A stretch of DNA of 5,065 bases, taken from assembly GCA_002451695.1 (NCBI GenBank), contig DKDC01000010.1, positions 1 through 5,065 of the forward strand, read 5' to 3'. Both the position numbers and the translations under genes were made by a program. Below, one piece after another: positions 1 to 5,065 of this stretch. The DNA is from Prevotellaceae bacterium UBA6858 (GTDB lineage Bacteria > Bacteroidota > Bacteroidia > Bacteroidales > Bacteroidaceae). Under the pieces are notes generated by a model that made no database searches, was not told where the DNA came from, and saw nothing but the letters and a program-made list of their open reading frames with translations. Each line of letters opens with the position of its first letter. Position 1 is the first letter of the stretch.

Positions 1-42
1 ATAGGACATAGTTTTTCCTGCGTCAAATGTAGTTTTCGTGGG
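1..42. repeat. Two degenerate 21-bp tandem units, left end
   Basis: Two adjacent 21-bp units (1-21 and 22-42) match at 10 of 21 positions, mostly in the block TGTAGTTTT (28-36) against CATAGTTTT (7-15). The first unit matches the unit at 5038-5058 at 18 of 21 positions. The head of the second (GTCAAATGTAG, 22-32) matches the head at 5017-5027 at 9 of 11 positions. All heads fit RTMNRAYRTAR, with differences that are mostly transitions. T-tracts at 12-16 and 33-36 are 21 bp apart, two helical turns, so the DNA may be intrinsically bent. The array may continue to the left of the window. Function unknown. Confidence 0.55.
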
Positions 43-59
43 GTCATGAAAAACCTGCC

Positions 60-260
60 GTCTTTGCTTTTGCGGGAATTGCAGGGGCGCATTGCACACG
101 TCCTGCCCGCCACCGCATGAACCCCACAGCAAACCGCCGCCGCGACATTGCCAAACGGCGCAATTCGTGCGGGGGCGTTGGCTGCGCAAACTCTGGCTGC
201 GGGGGCGCTTTCATCCGCAGCCTTGATAATACTTTCTTAATGGGAAAGTCATAGGCTCTT
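60..260. other. Noncoding G+C-rich leader region
   Basis: I see no supportable gene between the window start and 377. This stretch is clearly richer in G+C than the A/T-rich ends around it. It contains a perfect 10-bp direct repeat, TGCGGGGGCG, at 168-177 and 198-207, and TGGCTGCG at 179-186 and 194-201. It also has an imperfect inverted repeat (GCCAA-A-CG at 150-157 against CGTTGGC at 176-182). The minus strand is open here, but its translation is Arg/Pro/Ala-rich with no domain I recognise, as expected of shadow reading in G+C-rich DNA. It may be a dispersed intergenic repeat or a decayed gene; the sequence alone does not decide. Confidence 0.4.
195..249 (+). other. Two adjacent small hairpins in the leader
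   Basis: The first hairpin has a perfect 8-bp stem, GGCTGCGG (195-202) with CCGCAGCC (215-222), and a 12-nt loop. The second has a perfect 6-bp stem, ACTTTC (231-236) with GAAAGT (244-249), and a 7-nt loop. Neither is followed by a run of T, so neither looks like a terminator. If transcription starts near 310, as the promoter candidate suggests, both lie outside the mRNA and would act only as DNA elements or as the tail of an upstream transcript. No known riboswitch consensus was recognised. Confidence 0.3.
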
Positions 261-263
261 AGC

Positions 264-302
264 GGCGGCGCAACCTTGCGGTAACAAGCCGCCAGTATTT
301 TT
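264..302 (+). terminator. Weak candidate terminator or attenuator hairpin
   Basis: GGCGG (264-268) can pair with CCGCC (289-293), and CTTG (275-278) can pair with CAAG (285-288) inside it, leaving a six-base bulge on the left arm. A T run (298-302) follows four bases after the stem. It could end a transcript entering from the left. The same T run forms part of the better-supported -7 promoter box, and the bulged stem is poor, so confidence is low. Confidence 0.22.
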
Positions 303-303
303 G
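275..303 (+). promoter_or_regulatory. Candidate Bacteroidales promoter for the receptor operon
   Basis: TATTTTTG at 296-303 is an exact match to the Bacteroides primary sigma -7 consensus TAnnTTTG. CTTG at 275-278 is a one-mismatch -33 element (consensus TTTG), with 17 bp between the two boxes, slightly short of the usual spacing. The predicted start site near 310 would give a 5' leader of about 65 nt before the ATG at 377. No other full TAnnTTTG match was found by eye between 1 and 376. No operator for a known regulator was recognised. Confidence 0.45.
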
Positions 304-376
304 CAGGTGTAAAAACAGTGTCCGCCCCGGGTTTGGGGAATATGCGGAAATAATAAGTTACCAATAAATTAACACG

Positions 377-3208
377 ATGAGATTTGATGTAAAAACAGCG
401 GTCGCCTCAATGTTGCTGCTTATGGTTTGCTTCGGGTCCGCCGGCGCCCAGCGGCTGACAGGGGTTGTGGTTGACAAAAAAACCAACGACACGCTCATAG
501 GGGCGATAGTGTCGGTTGAAGGCAGCAATATCAGGGTGGCCACCGATATGTCCGGCATCTTCAAGATTTCCGGCTTGAAGAAGGGCAGCTACAATTTGTC
601 AGTAACATATATAGGCTACAAGCCGCAGCGGCTGGAGGGCGTTGCGGTGAAAGACGCCCAGGCGGGCGACACGCTGCGCATAGCCATGGAACCCGATGCG
701 CAGAAACTGAAGGGTGTGGTTGTTACGGCCGTTGAGCGCCGCAACACAGACGCGGCCATGGTGAGGGCGGCGAAAAACAGTTCCGTTATAGTGAGCAACG
801 TGTCGGCGCAGGAGATAAGCCGCACGCAGGACACCAATGCGGGCGAGGTGATAAGGCGCGTTCCCGGGGTGAGCCTCATCGACGACAAGTTTGTAATGGT
901 GCGCGGCCTTTCCCAGCGCTACAACAACGTGTGGGTGAACGGCGGGGCTGTGCCGAGCAGCGAGGCCGATTCGAGGGCGTTCTCGTTTGACATGATACCG
1001 AGCTCGCAGATTGACAATCTGACAATAGTGAAATCGCCCGCTGCGGAATATCCTGCCGACTATTCGGGCGGTTTCATAAAGGTTGACACGAAAGAAATAC
1101 CGGAGGATGACAACACGCAGTTTTCCGTGGGCGGCAATTGGAACACTTCGTCGGTTTTCCGTAATTTCTCCCACTCAAAAGGTTCTTCCTGGGACTTTCT
1201 CGGGTTCGGACTTGGCATGAGGAATTTGCAGGGCGGAATAAACTCCTCCCTGCATCCGCTGCTTGGCAGCGGCGGCCAGCCCTTGGGCGACAACATTTAC
1301 TCTCTCAAGGGCAACGGCCTCAATAATTCCTGGGATGTGAAGAGCATGAAGCCTTTGGGCGACATAAAGCTTGGCGCGAGCTTGAACCGCCGGTGGACGC
1401 TCGGCTCAGGCAAGCTCGGACTGCTTGCCGCCTTGAACTACACAAACGAATACCGCACATACAAAAACATGAAGAACAACCTGTTTGGCATATATGATGT
1501 GGCCAACGACAGGGAAAACTACCTGCGCAACTCGGTTGACGACCAATACAACAACAACGTGCGCCTGGGGGCGATGCTCAACCTTACATTCCTTTCAAAG
1601 GAAGGGAAGCACAAGTATCAGATGAGGAACATATTCAATCAGCTTTCCACAAGCCGTTACACATGGCGCGAGGGAATAAGCGCTCAGTCCGACATGGAAC
1701 ACAGTGCGGAATACTATTACCGCAGCCGGGCCGCATATAACGGGCAGCTCACCGGCAAGCACAAATTCGCCAACGACGCCCTTGACTGGAGCGCAGGCTA
1801 TGCGTATGCCAACCGTTACATCCCAGACCGCAGGCGCTACCTGCTCAACGACATTGACGACCCCGGCACAGTTGCCCTGCATACCGGCAATGACGTTTCC
1901 AGAGAATGGACCCAGCTTGACGAACACATATTCTCGTTGGGCGTGAACGACAGGCACAAGTTCAAATTCGGAGAATGGAGTCCCGAACTGCTTTTTGGCG
2001 GCTATGGCGAATACCGCACCCGCGAATACCTGACGCGCTCGTTCTACTACCAGTGGAATCCGTCGGACAACACCCTGCCGGCAGGCTTCAAGCGCATGGA
2101 CATAATGCAGCTGCTGGGCAGCGCTGATTATATGGGCGCAGAGGGACTCTACCTGTTTGAACAACAGCAGATGCGCAACAATTATCGCGGACACAACACT
2201 CTTGGTGCGGGATATTTCTCCATGTCGCTGCCGTTCGGCAAGTTTGACGTTCATGCCGGCGTGCGTTTCGAGCATAACGACATGGAGCTTATATCCAACA
2301 CCCGCGACTATGAGAAAAGCGAGTCAAGCCGACATTACCGCACTGATGACTTTTTCCCATCCGTAAATTCAACATACAAGCTTGATGAGAAAAACCAGTT
2401 GCGCCTGTCTTACGGACGGAGCATAAACCGGCCGGAGTTCCGCGAGGTGTCCCCGTCTGTTTACTACGATTTCGACCTTGCGAGCGATGTTAAGGGAAAC
2501 ACCGGGCTGAAAAGCTGCCACATCGACAATTTAGACTTGCGCTATGAGTTCTATCCCTCGCACGGAGAGGTTGTGTCGCTTGCAGCTTTCTACAAGCATT
2601 TCGATTCTCCCATAGAATGGACCTATGTTGTGGCGGGCGGGACGAACCTGACGTATTCCTATGAAAACGCCAAAAGCTCCGACAACTACGGCGTTGAGCT
2701 TGACATACGCAAGGACTTGGGCTTCCTCGGACTGCGCGGGTTCAGCTGGTCTTTCAACGGAGCCCTGATAAAGAGCCGCGTAAAGTTCAGCAAGGGCTCC
2801 AAAGAGGAAAGCCGCCCCATGCAGGGGCAGTCGCCGTATCTTGTGAACACGGGCATTTTCTACAAGAACGAAAAGAAAATGATAGACGTGGCTCTTCTTT
2901 ACAACCGGATAGGCAAAAGAATAATAGGAGTGGGCAGAAGCGAGGGCAGCACTGCGGCCGAGGACAACGCCCGCGTGCCGCACAGCTACGAGATGCCGCG
3001 CAATGTGCTCGACCTTTCGTTTGGGAAAAAGTGGGGCGCGCATTGGGAGCTGAAGGTTAATGTGCGCGACATACTTGCGGAGAAAGTGTATTACAAGCAG
3101 TTTGACCACGCGGTATATCCTGACGGAAGCCGCAAGAAAGTCGAGGAGGTGGCGCGCTGCTACAGGCCGGGGCGCAACATAGGGGTTACCCTGCTTTACA
3201 AACTGTAA
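377..3208 (+). CDS. TonB-dependent outer-membrane receptor (non-SusC type)
   Basis: Encodes a 943-residue TonB-dependent receptor that should import a ligand across the outer membrane using TonB-ExbBD energy. A signal peptide (1-24) with a hydrophobic core ends in GSAGA, with cleavage likely before Gln25. A carboxypeptidase-D-regulatory-like beta-sandwich follows (about 27-104), then a TonB-box-like strand LKGVVVTA (111-118). The plug (about 133-240) carries VRGLSQRYNNVWVNGG (175-190) and ends in YPADYSGGFIKV. The barrel fills the rest, with a conserved block near 673-770 (SINRPEFREVSP, GNTGL, FYKHFDSPIEW). Length is normal and no frameshift is seen. The plug resembles the family with motifs like RGLsxRYNNvxlNG, widespread in Bacteroidetes and Proteobacteria, rather than SusC, and no susD follows. 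The ATG at 377 is chosen because the signal peptide begins there; its upstream region is A/T-rich without Shine-Dalgarno. The last residues, TLLYKL, end in Leu rather than the usual aromatic. Substrate unknown. Confidence 0.93.
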   Translation: MRFDVKTAVASMLLLMVCFGSAGAQRLTGVVVDKKTNDTLIGAIVSVEGSNIRVATDMSGIFKISGLKKGSYNLSVTYIGYKPQRLEGVAVKDAQAGDTLRIAMEPDAQKLKGVVVTAVERRNTDAAMVRAAKNSSVIVSNVSAQEISRTQDTNAGEVIRRVPGVSLIDDKFVMVRGLSQRYNNVWVNGGAVPSSEADSRAFSFDMIPSSQIDNLTIVKSPAAEYPADYSGGFIKVDTKEIPEDDNTQFSVGGNWNTSSVFRNFSHSKGSSWDFLGFGLGMRNLQGGINSSLHPLLGSGGQPLGDNIYSLKGNGLNNSWDVKSMKPLGDIKLGASLNRRWTLGSGKLGLLAALNYTNEYRTYKNMKNNLFGIYDVANDRENYLRNSVDDQYNNNVRLGAMLNLTFLSKEGKHKYQMRNIFNQLSTSRYTWREGISAQSDMEHSAEYYYRSRAAYNGQLTGKHKFANDALDWSAGYAYANRYIPDRRRYLLNDIDDPGTVALHTGNDVSREWTQLDEHIFSLGVNDRHKFKFGEWSPELLFGGYGEYRTREYLTRSFYYQWNPSDNTLPAGFKRMDIMQLLGSADYMGAEGLYLFEQQQMRNNYRGHNTLGAGYFSMSLPFGKFDVHAGVRFEHNDMELISNTRDYEKSESSRHYRTDDFFPSVNSTYKLDEKNQLRLSYGRSINRPEFREVSPSVYYDFDLASDVKGNTGLKSCHIDNLDLRYEFYPSHGEVVSLAAFYKHFDSPIEWTYVVAGGTNLTYSYENAKSSDNYGVELDIRKDLGFLGLRGFSWSFNGALIKSRVKFSKGSKEESRPMQGQSPYLVNTGIFYKNEKKMIDVALLYNRIGKRIIGVGRSEGSTAAEDNARVPHSYEMPRNVLDLSFGKKWGAHWELKVNVRDILAEKVYYKQFDHAVYPDGSRKKVEEVARCYRPGRNIGVTLLYKL

Positions 3209-3257
3209 GGCATGAAAAATATAAGGAACATTGTTTAATCAATAAATACATTACAAA
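3209..3257 (+). other. 49-bp intergenic spacer and translation start region
   Basis: The spacer between the two genes is strongly A/T-rich. It holds no terminator-like hairpin and no TAnnTTTG box, which favours co-transcription. No Shine-Dalgarno sequence lies at the usual distance; the purine-rich AAGGAA (3223-3228) is about 30 nt upstream, too far to act as one. CAATAAAT (3240-3247) also occurs upstream of the first gene (362-369), so both genes start translation from similar unstructured A/T-rich leaders, as is usual in Bacteroidetes. Confidence 0.5.
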
Positions 3258-4778
3258 ATGAGAAAGTTGAATTTAAGTGTATTTGCAGGAGCTTTGGCGC
3301 TGGCGGCGGTTTTTTCCGGCTGCAGCGATGACAACGGCGGCTCAAAGTCGTCTTACAAAAAGTGGGACGACAACGGTGCCACAGCTTGCGACCACATACT
3401 GTTTGGCGCGGACGGCAAGGACAATCCCAACGGCGCTGTCATAGGCAACGGTGATCAGGAGTTTGTGTTCAAAGGCAAGCAGACGCTGAAAAAGGGGACG
3501 TACACCCTTAAGGGCTGGGTTTACATAGGCAGCGGCGCGGAGCTTACAATCGAGCCGGGCACTGTAATCAAGGGCGACAAAAACTCGAAGGCCTCCCTTG
3601 TGGTTGAGCCGGGCGGAAAACTGATTGCACAGGGAAGCGCATCGGAGCCTATCGTGTTCACATCGGCTCAGGAAGCGGGCAAACGCCGCCCCGGCGACTG
3701 GGGAGGTGTCGTAATATTGGGCAAGGCCCGCAACAACAAGGGGGAGATGATAGTTGAGGGCGGCCTTCGCACAAAGCACGGCGGAAACGACGACGCCGAC
3801 AATTCGGGCGTGCTGAGCTATGTGCGCATTGAATTTGCCGGCTATCCGTTCAAGGCAGACCAGGAAATTAACGGCCTTACATTGGGCAGCGTCGGCTCTG
3901 GCACGAAAATAGACCACGTGCAGGTGTCATATTCAAACGATGACTCCTACGAGTGGTTCGGCGGAGACGTAAATTGCAAATACCTTGTGGCATACAAAGG
4001 CTGGGATGATGACTTCGACACCGACAACGGCTTTTCCGGCAAGGTTCAGTTCGGCTTGTCGGTGCGCGATCCGAGAATTGCCGACGGAAGTCAAAGCAAC
4101 GGTTTCGAGAGCGACAACTGCAGCGACGGTGCGCAGGTTACCCCCTGCACCGCCCCTGTTTTCTCCAACATAACGTTTGTGGGCCCCAAGTGTGCCGCAG
4201 GTTTTGAAAATTCCGGCTCGTACATCACGGCCGGCGACTATTTCCCCAACAACGGCTCGGCTCTCGGCAAATTCCAGGCAGGAATGCACATACGCCGCTC
4301 GTCCCGCCTGAATTGCGTGAACTCGGTGATTACCGACTGGCCCGTAGGTCTTATACTCGACGGTGAGAAAGGTGACACTCCGGCTCAGGCTAGTGCCGGC
4401 AAGCTCCGTCTGCAGAACATTTATATAGCCAATGCGGATATTATAGGCAGCGATGCAAACAAATGCTATGAGGACAAGGAGTATGACTACAAGACCAAGA
4501 CGGTAAAGGAAGACAGCGAGATGTCTTTGTCGCACAAGTTCTTTGTGGCACAGGCGGGCAACAAGTATTTTGACGACAAGGCTGCAATGAAGCTCGCCGA
4601 CGGCAAGGGCGTGGGCGTTCCTTTCATGCCGCAGGCAGGCAGCATACTTTTCGGCGCGCAGAATTTTGACGGCCTTGACAGCTGGTTTGACGCGGTGGGC
4701 TATATCGGGGCGTTTGCCGAAGGCGACACATGGCTTGACGGGTGGACAAATTTCGATCCGCAGAACACAAAATATTAA
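3258..4778 (+). CDS. Surface-type lipoprotein with beta-helix-like fold, receptor partner
   Basis: A 506-residue lipoprotein. The signal peptide ends in lipobox FSGC, with Cys22 the lipidation site; SDDN follows directly, matching the Bacteroides-type signal that sends lipoproteins to the cell surface. A Gly/Val/Ile-rich segment (about 86-156) has the turns LTIEPGTVIKG, PGGKLIAQGSASEPIVFTS and PGDWGGVVILGKA, typical of right-handed beta-helix-like secreted proteins of Bacteroidetes. The middle (187-291) has IDHVQVSYSNDDSYEWFGGDVN, GWDDDFDTDNGFSGKVQFG and NGFESDNCSDG, rich in Asp and aromatics, possibly a metal or ligand site. The C-terminus has YIGAFAEGDTWLDGWTNFDP (482-501), a conserved ending of this family. 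From memory, relatives often carry the name 'multidrug transporter', which does not fit: there are no membrane helices. Seven further Cys (44, 240, 288, 297, 312, 353, 403) may form disulfides. It lies 49 bp after the receptor, so a role in ligand capture is inferred. No catalytic motif was recognised. Confidence 0.9.
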   Translation: MRKLNLSVFAGALALAAVFSGCSDDNGGSKSSYKKWDDNGATACDHILFGADGKDNPNGAVIGNGDQEFVFKGKQTLKKGTYTLKGWVYIGSGAELTIEPGTVIKGDKNSKASLVVEPGGKLIAQGSASEPIVFTSAQEAGKRRPGDWGGVVILGKARNNKGEMIVEGGLRTKHGGNDDADNSGVLSYVRIEFAGYPFKADQEINGLTLGSVGSGTKIDHVQVSYSNDDSYEWFGGDVNCKYLVAYKGWDDDFDTDNGFSGKVQFGLSVRDPRIADGSQSNGFESDNCSDGAQVTPCTAPVFSNITFVGPKCAAGFENSGSYITAGDYFPNNGSALGKFQAGMHIRRSSRLNCVNSVITDWPVGLILDGEKGDTPAQASAGKLRLQNIYIANADIIGSDANKCYEDKEYDYKTKTVKEDSEMSLSHKFFVAQAGNKYFDDKAAMKLADGKGVGVPFMPQAGSILFGAQNFDGLDSWFDAVGYIGAFAEGDTWLDGWTNFDPQNTKY

Positions 4779-4821
4779 TGCCTTTCCCAGACGGGAGCAT
4801 CGGATAACGGTTGCACGTAGC

Positions 4822-4859
4822 GGCGGCCTCTTTGCAAACAGCGGAGAGGCCGCCTTTGT
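4822..4859 (+). terminator. Rho-independent terminator of the two-gene unit
   Basis: A perfect 10-bp G+C-rich stem, GGCGGCCTCT (4822-4831) with AGAGGCCGCC (4845-4854), encloses a 13-nt loop and is followed directly by TTTGT. It begins 43 nt after the lipoprotein stop codon. The reverse direction lacks a T-tract, so it should act only on + strand transcripts. Confidence 0.85.
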
Positions 4860-4890
4860 GTCATGCCCCCCGGCGTCCCCATATGCCAAG

Positions 4891-4945
4891 TCCGCCGTAG
4901 CGCAGGGCGGAGCGCCGCCGGAAATGTGTAACGTGTTGGGTTACA
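4891..4945. other. Noncoding region with two small inverted repeats
   Basis: No supportable gene lies between the terminator and the window end. TCCGCC (4891-4896) can pair with GGCGGA (4906-4911) around a 9-nt loop. TGTAAC (4927-4932) pairs perfectly with GTTACA (4940-4945) around a 7-nt loop. Neither has a T-tract. The block 4861-4920 is very G+C-rich and unlike the A/T-rich stretch from 4955 on; it may be a dispersed intergenic repeat, which I cannot test here. Confidence 0.3.
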
Positions 4946-5016
4946 GGGGAATGCCCACAAAAAGAATGTACTGTGTAAGGTTTTGTTTTTCAGATGTTTG
5001 CAAGTGGCGAAAAAAG

Positions 5017-5053
5017 GTCTGATGTAGAAAAAATTATATCAGACATAATTTTT
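5017..5053 (+). other. Overlapping, mutually exclusive inverted repeats
   Basis: GTCTGATGTA (5017-5026) pairs with TATATCAGAC (5035-5044) over 10 bp with one G-U pair and an 8-nt loop. Alternatively AAAAATTAT (5029-5037) pairs perfectly with ATAATTTTT (5045-5053) around a 7-nt loop. The two stems share bases 5035-5037, and each loop contains part of the other stem, so only one can form at a time. This could be a switch-like RNA, a protein-binding palindrome, or a by-product of the repeat's own symmetry. Confidence 0.35.
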
Positions 5054-5065
5054 CCTGCATAGGAC
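5017..5065. repeat. 21-bp tandem units, right end (about 2.3 units)
   Basis: Units lie at 5017-5037 and 5038-5058, and a third begins at 5059 and is cut by the window edge after ATAGGAC. The second unit matches the unit at 1-21 at 18 of 21 positions, including TTTTTCCTGC. The cut unit is identical to positions 1-7. The first unit's head GTCTGATGTAG resembles the head at 22-32. The A-tract (5028-5033) and T-tract (5049-5053) are 21 bp apart, in phase. The array probably continues past the window. Function unknown. Confidence 0.6.

Noticed and set aside
195..293. Known riboswitch (cobalamin, TPP or similar) in the leader
   Set aside because: None of the conserved core boxes of these classes was found, and the hairpins mostly lie upstream of the likely transcription start.
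44..364. Minus-strand open frame of 106 codons in the leader
   Set aside because: The translation is Arg/Pro/Ala-rich with no motif, and it overlaps the promoter, the hairpins and the left repeat edge. It could be a decayed gene or repeat, but nothing supports a working protein.
599..1174. Minus-strand open frame of 191 codons opposite the receptor plug
   Set aside because: Antisense shadow of conserved plug-domain sequence; composition dominated by Arg, His and Ala, no recognisable domain and no initiation signals.
1595..2275. Minus-strand open frame of 226 codons opposite the receptor barrel
   Set aside because: Antisense shadow of the barrel strands; no domain or signal peptide recognised.
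2531..3109. Minus-strand open frame of 192 codons opposite the receptor C-terminal barrel
   Set aside because: Antisense to the conserved barrel block; residue pattern is a mirror of the sense codons.
377..3208. SusC-type glycan importer
   Set aside because: The plug signature and shorter barrel block fit the other large Bacteroidetes receptor class, and no SusD homologue follows.
3933..4889. Long minus-strand open frame (318 codons) opposite the lipoprotein gene
   Set aside because: It is fully antisense to a well-supported lipoprotein for most of its length, runs across the terminator hairpin, and its translation is low-complexity Ala/Val/Arg-rich with no domain. It is a codon-bias shadow.
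4666..5022. Plus-strand open frame of 118 codons running from the lipoprotein gene past the terminator
   Set aside because: It starts inside the lipoprotein gene in another frame, crosses the strong terminator and shows no domain.
1..5065. CRISPR array or integron-like cassette explanation for the terminal repeats
   Set aside because: The 21-bp units are adjacent with no unique spacers, so this is not a CRISPR array. No integrase or attachment-site architecture is visible.

Overview
This window looks like chromosomal DNA from a member of the Bacteroidales, probably a gut or oral lineage with moderate G+C. I base this on four things. There is a TonB-dependent receptor carrying an N-terminal carboxypeptidase-D-regulatory-like domain. 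There is a lipoprotein whose lipidated Cys is followed by Ser-Asp-Asp, the Bacteroides-type surface-export signal. Both start codons have A/T-rich upstream regions with no Shine-Dalgarno sequence. A perfect TAnnTTTG (-7) box lies ahead of the first gene. Isoleucine is often encoded by ATA despite the G+C-rich coding sequence. I cannot fix the genus.

Layout. Positions 1-42 hold two degenerate 21-bp repeat units with phased T-tracts. Positions about 43-376 are a noncoding leader: a G+C-rich stretch with several small hairpins, then a likely promoter (275-303) and an A/T-rich translation start region. Two + strand genes follow, 49 bp apart: an outer-membrane TonB-dependent receptor (377-3208, 943 aa) and a surface-type lipoprotein with a predicted beta-helical fold (3258-4778, 506 aa). 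A strong intrinsic terminator (4822-4859) closes the unit. Positions 4860-5016 are noncoding with small hairpins. Positions 5017-5065 return to the same 21-bp repeat family, so related repeats bracket the two-gene unit.

How the genes work together. The receptor would use TonB-ExbBD energy to import a ligand through a plugged 22-strand barrel. The lipoprotein is probably displayed on the outside of the outer membrane and may capture or process the ligand, the place SusD takes in glycan systems. There is no SusD-like gene, enzyme, sigma/anti-sigma pair or regulator in the window, and the receptor is not of the SusC type, so the substrate is unknown.

The most unusual material is the 21-bp repeat family at both ends, the compact receptor plus beta-helix lipoprotein pair, and the acidic/aromatic cluster in the lipoprotein. 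No mobile-element gene, CRISPR array, tRNA or rRNA was seen.
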